Source: Isoetes taiwanensis
Taxonomy: Eukaryota; Streptophyta; Lycopodiopsida; Isoetales; Isoetaceae
Direction of reading: 5' to 3'
Length of the DNA stretch: 64,000 bases
NCBI GenBank assembly: GCA_021234155.1
Contig: JAJEKV010000127.1
Span: 370,001-434,000, forward strand
The notes below the pieces were generated by a model, which was not told the DNA's origin, did no database searches, and saw only the letters and a list, made by a program, of their open reading frames with translations. Positions 56,531 to 64,000 of this stretch are shown piece after piece. Numbering within the stretch: the stretch's first letter is position 1; each line of letters begins with the position of its first letter. Position numbers and translations under genes: made by a program.

Positions 56531-58130
56531 AACAAACCCTCTGTTATTATGCTAGATATTCCTCTTCTTTTCTTCAATGGTTAAGATCCACTTGCATGTT
56601 GCATGTCAAACTGAAATATAGAGAGTATTCAAACATATTAAAAGCCAATATCACATCACCATATTCTTAAATATGCCAAGAATATGCCAATAGACCGAAA
56701 ACACTTCTCTTAGCTAAACTTAAAAGAGTTTCGTAGAATGCACCTAGAAATCTCTAATTTACTATCATTACAAAGAAAAAATTCATATACTCCATATCTC
56801 ATGCACCGAAATTGTAAAATATGCATTCTTTTATGTAGGAGGAGGAGGAGAACACCCTTATACATTGATTACCTTTTAGCGACAAACCCCCTCCTCCTCC
56901 CTAAAAAGAGGCAATTCAACAAAAACAATGATTGACAACAATGTTAAGAAACAAATAATAACATGATCACAATAACAAAGGAAAGAAAAATATGAATGAG
57001 GATATAGTAGTAGTAGTAGAATACATTCATGCTACACTCAACCAAGACTTATTTAACTTATTCCTTACTATATGGAGATAAGAGAGCATTGCAACACCTA
57101 ATAATTGTTTTCTTAGAAGTTCATATTTAAATGCCCAACATGTTATGCTCTTTTATACCCCCACCCTTGTCCTTCAAGGAATAACAAGTGTACGATTTCT
57201 TGAAATTAATAAAAATAAAATACAAGCAAACTTCTTGGACAATATAATGTCATGCATTATAAAAAAATTTCTTAGGCTTTGCCATTAATCGACTTCTAGA
57301 ACACATGTCTATGACAATATGCACATCCGCAACGGGGAAAGTATATGCACATGCTTCCATAAAGGATTGTCAAAGTAATGACTAGTATATGAAATTAATA
57401 AAAAAAGGCAATAAAATACACACATACATTCTCCATATTTGAGATGGTATACTAATTTTTGAACGCGTTTTGGCAACTTTTTAAGTCTTTAAAAATGGTA
57501 TTGAATATGATGCAGAATTCATTTGTCTATCTAAAGATGGTGAGATTTATCTATAAATCTATTCATAGTTTAATCATATTGTTTATAAATACAATGCAAG
57601 CAATGTTATAATTTTTTTAACTATAGCAATTTATCTCTGAATGCTTTGGCACATGGTAGATATGCTATATAGATGATGATTGGTTTTACATCCACAAATC
57701 CCAATCTTAGACATAGTTCAAACATTTACATCTCGAATTGACAATGTAGTCAACAACCTAAAGGCAAGCAAAAGAAGCATTAGAAAAAGAAATGACAGTT
57801 CCATATTAATTGGCATCCTACCATGTACATGTGCTATCAAACAAGAAGCACATGATCTTCTTCTATAGGATTGTTTGGATATATAATTGAATTGGCATGT
57901 TAACAGGAATGCAGTAATATTTTTGTAGATTCAACAAGCAACCCTTAGAGGGTGGGCTTTTGTCAAGCATGGTTATGGCCATATTGTTGTATAAAATGGG
58001 ATAATAAAAATGAGAGTATTTTTATTAACTAAATTAAGAAATGAACGACGCGCAGAAAGGATGAATTCACATGGTGCATGTAGGTGATGGCTGATTTAGA
58101 CTTTTATTCACAACTGCAGTATCATATCAA
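56531..58130. other. AT-rich intergenic DNA, nothing recognised
   Basis: No motif or coherent frame. A GGAGGAGGAGGAG purine patch lies at 56838-56850 and a TAG trinucleotide run near 57008. Confidence 0.4.
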
Positions 58131-58680
58131 AATGCCATTTTTTTCTTCCTTGTCTTTGGTAGACCTATGATGAAGTTTGTGAAACAGATGTCCCATTCGC
58201 ATAAAGGCATTTTCTGTAGAAGTTTAAGTGCCTCAAAACACTCGCTTGGCCTCGCCTCCTCGACATGACACAAACATCAATCTTATATATTGCACAATAT
58301 GCTTCTTCATGTTTGGCCAGAAGTAGGTTCTTCTGATGGCTGCATATATCCTATCAATGCATAGGTTCCATAATATTGATCATGCAATTTATACAATATC
58401 CGGTCTTTGATATCCTTTACATTGAAGATGCACAACTTACTATTATAATAGAGGTACTCTCGAGCTTATATCCTTTCAAGAGATCTTTCAAAATTTTCTG
58501 ACACTCTAAGCTTCCCCTGAACTCTCTTATATATTTTGGCATTTTCTACTACGTACTTCATAGCTTTTAAGGTTTTTGTTCAAGTCTATTGCTAGTGGTA
58601 AACCGGATCTAGATTATAGATAAGGCATCTGCTACAGCATTGAGCTTCTCTAATTTGCATGAGACTTGCACCGCCTCACT
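58130..58680 (-). pseudogene. Ty3/gypsy integrase N terminus and RNase H end
   Basis: On the minus strand, LEKLNAVADALS (about 58615-58650) is the conserved end of gypsy RNase H. Downstream, AAIRRTYFWPNMKKHIVQYI (about 58275-58345) is the HHCC-region helix of a gypsy integrase, and FIIGLPKT near 58150 is the start of its core. This is a family distinct from the chromovirus at 24768-37813. It is a decayed internal fragment. Confidence 0.65.
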
Positions 58681-58734
58681 CATCCATATGGCACATGCCA
58701 TTAAGGATCGAAGCTAGAAAATGAATGCCATTTT

Positions 58735-58914
58735 ATGGTTGAATGATAAAAGCCGAATAGATAACATCATCATCTCTTGAAAGCTCTTACTATAGCCAAT
58801 GGTTCTTAATAATGTATTGGAGGTATCTTAATTCCATTCCTTTGAGCTTTTAGAATTGAATGCAATTAGCAATTACTTTATTAGTCTCAAGATCAAGATC
58901 AAGGTGACGCTTCT

Positions 58915-58994
<80 letters not shown>

Positions 58995-59345
58995 GCACTC
59001 TATGCTAGCGTATGCTCAAGGACTAAATTAGAAAATGCTCAAGCCCTTTATAGTCAGCAAAATAAGTTGAATGATAAGCTGAACAAATAACGTCGTCATG
59101 TCCTTCTTACTCATATGTTGTTGGGTATTTCAATTCTGTTCTTTTGAGCCTTTGGAATTGAATGCAATTACTTTGTTATCCTACATCAAGACTGCTCATA
59201 TTCCTTTCAGCTTTTTGGGGCACTTTGTCTCTCTAGAACCCCTTTGCTCTAGCCCTTTATCAGCGAAAGAGATTGAATGATAAGTTGAACAGATTATGCC
59301 GTCATGTCTTGAAAGCTCTTACTATAGCCAAGGGTGATCTATGAT
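58735..59345 (-). repeat. Repeated gypsy RNase H segment, three partial copies
   Basis: The segment TTGAATGATAAGCTGAACA and following bases occurs at about 58737, 59068 and 59274 in the same orientation, with a shared GAATTGAATGCAATTA end in the first two. On the minus strand the third reads LAIVRAFKTWRHNLFNLSF, the RNase H motif LAIVxALKTWRHYLFG, and the first LAIVRAFKR. So a small RNase H piece has been tandemly copied next to a (CT)n tract. Confidence 0.6.
58917..58993. repeat. (CT)n dinucleotide microsatellite
   Basis: About 38 TC/CT units without interruption, between two copies of the RNase H repeat. Confidence 0.97.
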
Positions 59346-59349
59346 ACTA

Positions 59350-62210
59350 CCAGCATGCCTCACAGATAGCCTATATATAATCGTGATTCGCAAATCAAGT
59401 AATCCCTACCGGCAGCGAAATCAATTCCATAACCCGTCTCGAGGCATCAGTGATCAAAGCTTTTATGTAAATCGACTTAAACAACAATATGTTTTGGTTT
59501 GCGATTCCTCGCTATCCCCAATCAATGTATGCAGAGTGAAGATATGATCAATGGTAACCATCATTCAATTAAATTGGGATTATGTCTATTCCAAAATCAC
59601 CGTATAAGCTTATTTATTGACCACATTATATTGAATTAACCACACTTTTGCACCGAGTTCATTTTCGGCTAGGAAGATGCATTTGGCGTTGAAATGCAAG
59701 GGCATCCAAATATTCGTCCAAATGACCCATATTATGAAAGAATGTTGGCAATATAAAAGTAGGAAATTGCTTATTAATTCGCATAATCACCGAATTTGTC
59801 TAAAATCTAAACATTGAAATTGCAGTTGTTTTTACGACAAATAAATGTTAAAGCAAGTTGCTGCCAGTAACGTAGATTTTTGTACCAAATCGCCAAGTGG
59901 CTGATTTTATTTTCATACATAACGCATTATAGTGGAACATAAACTTTAAAAACTAATCCTCAATCATCGCCGACAAAGCGCCACAGCGCGGCCGAGATCC
60001 TTTCATCATGAACAAAACCATGCTCGGATTCCATATAAGATGGATTACAACATCAAAGGATCGTGATAGAAGCTTGACGGGATCTGGCAGCAACGACATC
60101 GCCGCCCCGGTTCTATTTCTAGCTCATGGCACTCAGCAGAGGTCTCAAGGTGGGTTCATCTCGCGTAATAGAATGTTATAATAATGCTGCATATGGGCCG
60201 GGTTTATGGTTGCCAATTTCATGCATAATGATTTATAGACACCTAAATTCATTGACTCGTGATATACATACAAAATTATTGCAAGTATAGCAAACATACA
60301 CACGCATTATATAAAAAGAACAATACGCATACGTAACCAATAATGCCGTATAAGAACACAATATATATTCGGGAAGAGTTTGGTGTAAAGTATATTTTAT
60401 ATTCAAAACTTATTGGAAAGTGTATTTCGTGATACATATATATATATATCAAAAAAAGTTCCCTTTCTAGAACGCATCTTCTCTAGGTCCCTCAATTTCC
60501 CCGGTCCATTAAGCTAAGTGTATAGTGTCAGATCTCTTTTCGACCTTTTTCCTCGTGAGATATTTTCGCGGCAAGATGTCGGCAAAACGGCGGTGAAGTC
60601 ATCTTTTTCAAAATCCTGTGATGATAGGATGGTGGATTTAGTGGATCGTGGATCGGACAAGCAACACTTCAAGGCGCCATCATTTAACTATAATGATGCC
60701 TTCTTCCCGAATCTTCAAGTCATCCATCATGTCGCCAAGCATTTCTACAAATATTTTTTACCTCAGAGGGATCCTTTGGTTATTGAATGACTTACATTTG
60801 CTCTCGATCCCAAATGTGATGCCCAATTCTATGTAACTCAGAACTACTCTCAAAAACTTCCGTGATACTTTATTCTCCATCGACGCACCAAATTGTACAA
60901 ATCTAAATAAAAGAAAGCTTGGTCTAACATCTCCTTCAGATACTCATGATATACCCATTTCAGATATGTCTCAAAATGGTTTCGTGCATACCATGATAAA
61001 GGAAATCAGGTTTTAGGGTAACGCTTTTGCGTGAAAGCACTCCATTCAAATCAACACCACGTAATTTTGGAGGAAACTGGATGAAGCCCCAATAATAAAG
61101 CACAATACTTGTGAGACAAGGAAAGAAAATTGAAATCGCCACGGCGCCATTTTCAATTGAATAATTGAAATGCTACCGGGCTACGCATTTTCAATTCGCT
61201 TGAAGAATTGAAATCGCTACCGGGCGCCGCATTTTCATTGCTTGAATAACATACCTTCTCGTTCCCGCTCAACATCCTAATGATGAGCTTACTCTCTACC
61301 GCCTTCTACCGCCGTATGTCACCACATCACTTGTTTGAACTATGGTTGATACTTCATTTTATATAACCTCGACCTCGAAAGCTTCCTAATCCAATCGATC
61401 ATCTAGGATTTTGTCTTCTTCGCTTATGCTACCTACATCCACTTCTTCACGATTTTCCAATGTGTGATTGAAGGATAGGCACGCCTTCTACCAAGATAGT
61501 TAAGCTGCTGTTTTTTGTCGCATATTCTTCCTTATGCCTCTATATGCTTTCATTTCCCGCCTGCAGCCTGTGACCGCAGGTAAGTCGGACTTAGAGCTGG
61601 AAGCTTTATTTTTGCACTACCTAGCGACCCTTAGGTGCCACCTCTAGCACTTTCTCGAAAAAATATCGAGGAAGTCCTCGCTTGACCCATCGAGACTACA
61701 CTTTGGCATTTCCTAGCTAGCTTCGCAGCTTCCTCGCTACCGACATAACCTCCAACATGAAACTCCCAACACGTGACTTAACGCAGTAAGGCTTCAATCG
61801 TGAAAACCTCGAAGCGGGCCAAAGAAAACCCGTGACTTATTCACCTCCCCTTATGCGCCGTAAGTAGCTCATACTCTGATCGTGAATTAAGACAGTGGTC
61901 AATCTTTCTTCTTCCTCTCTCCTCTTCCTCTCTTCGGCCCGTGTCCACATCCACATCCCAAATTCCTTCCCTTTGTCTTCTAAATTGATCTCATATAAAA
62001 AACATTCTTCAATAGGGTTCATCTAGCCGACAGTATAATCGCCAAGCAATCTTCACCTTCTCGTTTCCCCTTGAGTCTTGTTATATTCTTATCATCCATA
62101 ATGGCTATCATATGACTCAGCACATGTGAGATCTTACTTTCTAGACACTAAACTCACTATCTTTGTTTCTATCTATCATTACCGCTGCCTCATCATTTAA
62201 TGCATTCACA
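59350..62210. other. Unrecognised region
   Basis: No clear domain. A charged minus-strand frame at 61837-62022 (RAEERKRREEEE) and a repeated GAATTGAAAT-GCTACCGGG block near 61160 and 61205 are the only structures seen. A short TA repeat lies at 60440-60450. Confidence 0.35.
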
Positions 62211-62219
62211 TCATTTGCG

Positions 62220-62520
62220 CTAGCCTAGTGCATGAGGAAATGCCTGAGTGGCAAAACCGTCACGATAGTATAATGCATCTCTACCGCCGTTAATCGGTGA
62301 TGTGTTGAAGAAGGTACGAATCATCCTCAGGTTCCATCTCGCGCCACTCGCTATCAAGAACAAATAGAGTGATGTCATGGCCCCTTCACCTACCTCCGCA
62401 TGGCAATAATTCTATAACCAAAGGGACACACCTTATAGAAAAAGGAGACTCGCTTCACCGCCTTCTTCACCAAAGCAACTTTTCTTTTAGGTCGACGCAA
62501 CTTCGTGTGAATCCTTAAGA
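62220..62520 (-). pseudogene. Possible Ty3/gypsy reverse transcriptase fragment
   Basis: Minus-strand CPFGYRIIAM recalls the gypsy MPFGLxNAPAT block, and DDITLFVLDSEWREMEPE with LLQHIT recalls the catalytic YVDDI followed by the H-L-x-x-ILxLLQ helix. The two are spaced as in a real RT. Frameshifts lie between them. It may belong to the same decayed element as 58130-59345, though the 3-kb gap is too long without an insertion. Confidence 0.4.
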
Positions 62521-64000
62521 GTTGCCACATTCTTCGCTTTTGTCGCCTTTGCCAAAAATCTTTTGACCAAAATACATATTTCTTAATGTCATCATTAGAT
62601 ACGCTGTACTTTGCATTAAGCCTATCTCCTATAACATCATGTCTCCCCGAGAGCCTTTGGCAAATTTTTCACCAAATAAAATTTTTTCGTGATCTCTCAT
62701 ATTCTTTATCGATTCGCATGCATCTTCGAAAAGATGTCATGCTTTGCTGCAGACGTTTTCAGAGATAACTTCCTTCGGCGCAAATCATTCAGAACAAATG
62801 GGGTAGATTAATTCCCCGTGATCATCCAACTTGTGCCTTTCTACTTCGCGGATACCTATATCAAAAATAGACGATCTTATGAGGAAAACCCGCCATAATG
62901 ACCGCAACTTCTTCCTAATAGGGCGCCCTGTAATTCGCTCCACTTTTCTCTCATACCCGCCTAAGAAAATAATCTTGTATAGTATCCTTTTGGCACCGCT
63001 TTGCTCTTCAGGCTACTTTGTGCATCCTTTTTTCTTTCTTTTGATCTAGTGGCCTTGTTCTTGTCTCCAGATATGGTTCAAGTACGCTGTCCTTTCTAGT
63101 AATTTGAATTCGCACTCTTAGATTGCCCTTTTGTCCGGGTCGCATTGGTTTTCCATATTCGGATCCATTGGTTACGAGCTGCCGCGAATCGCCCACATAC
63201 GCGGACAAGTAAAAATATGGGCCGCTAGATAAAAAAAATAAAATGTGTCGTGAAAGTGGGTCAATATAAACGCCAGCGCTGCTGTCACGATGAGACGCCG
63301 CCTCGCGCTTATTTCTTCATACGAAGAATTCGCCGCCGTGCCGCTTCTTGTAAACTGCCACACAAATAACAACATAAAACGCCAGCCAGCGCCGCTTTTG
63401 CTAATCACGTATTTAGAAAATCGCAGCCATATGAAGAAATCGCCAAGCTTGTAAATACGCGGATTAGCTACCGGGCGCTGACATTTGGAACGCTATGTGT
63501 GGAACATAAAATACCTTTTGTACGTGAATGTTCTTCTTATGTCATTCAAGAGCGCTACCGATTTCTACACTTCACTGGCCAAGGAGCCACCGAGAATCGG
63601 GTAATTCGATCAATACAGCCTATAGAATAACTCATTTCCAGCTTTTGTGCTTGATCATCAAAACCTTCGGGCGCTCCAATCAATGCCGCTATCTATTATC
63701 ATGAAGTGAATATCGAGGCTGCCGCTAAATCTTCATGTTTATTCCATATCAACACCTTCTTCGCCTTTCATATCAAAAAGGCACTACATCCGGGCCGCAA
63801 GATTGGCACTGGCCCCGGTTTTAATATGCCGCTGACCATTTCCATTGCCGCTTTGTCAAATCTTCACGACAAACATAGCCTTCGCGGGACTAAAAAGCCC
63901 GTCGACATGGATAGGATGCGCGGAAGCTAAGGCCCGCGGATACTTGTCAAAGATATTTCTGAGTTTCCGCTTCATGGCCTCTAACTGCCTCGCTTTATCA
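62521..64000. other. Unrecognised region at the right edge
   Basis: Short frames on both strands, GC-richer with many CGC and CCG trinucleotides and few CAG/CTG. Possibly the 5' part of a gypsy element, but no motif supports this. Confidence 0.3.

Overview
The window is about 64 kb of nuclear DNA from a repeat-rich eukaryote, most likely a land plant. The evidence is the set of plant-type mobile elements: a chromodomain Ty3/gypsy element whose primer-binding site resembles initiator tRNA-Met, a CACTA DNA transposon, L1-like and zf-RVT LINEs, and tRNA-derived SINEs. Two tyrosine-recombinase (DIRS/Ngaro-type) retrotransposons, essentially unknown in flowering plants, point to a non-flowering plant such as a fern, lycophyte or moss; the lineage is an inference. 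I found no host gene I can name, no rRNA or canonical tRNA gene, and no CRISPR array.

Layout. 1-1883: 3' end of a plus-strand Ty3/gypsy element (polypurine tract plus a complete 1.7-kb LTR), followed by a LINE 3' tail. 1.9-5.2 kb: intergenic DNA with LINE 3' tails, one ending in a 187-bp hexamer array. 5264-20525: a minus-strand DIRS-like element with gag, RT, RNase H and an intact tyrosine recombinase, framed by split direct repeats (A1 ... B1-A2 ... B2). A 9.35-kb CACTA element (8465-17815) is nested in its RNase H, with 23 of 27 matching TIR positions and an ATG target duplication; removing it puts the two RNase H halves back in phase. The CACTA element carries subterminal motif arrays, a 19-bp minisatellite, a foldback, dispersed repeats and perhaps a captured gene fragment, but no transposase. 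20.5-24.7 kb: LINE tail and two SINEs. 24768-37813: a complete but frame-broken minus-strand chromovirus with two LTRs and a CTTAA target duplication. 37.8-43.4 kb: a second, decayed DIRS-like element on the plus strand, split by a LINE fragment. 44-52 kb: unrecognised, possibly eroded coding sequence and a set of GTGTATTC/GAATACAC palindromes. About 52.6-56.5 kb: an L1-like LINE (endonuclease, RT, AATAAA, A-rich tail). 56.5-64 kb: mostly unrecognised, with fragments of another gypsy pol and a (CT)n tract.

The elements form a stratigraphy: CACTA into DIRS-1, a gypsy element close to DIRS-2, and a LINE into DIRS-2.

A separate signal overlies this. From about 26.4 to 36.2 kb and again from about 44 kb, CAG/CTG trinucleotides almost disappear (2 in 780 nt by hand count at 26641-27420, against 25 in 780 nt at 6841-7620). 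Conserved sites that should contain CAG read as CGG, CGAG or CG. This looks like a consensus error at methylated CHG sites rather than mutation, and it probably explains many of the frameshifts in those regions. Reading frames there should not be trusted until the assembly is checked.
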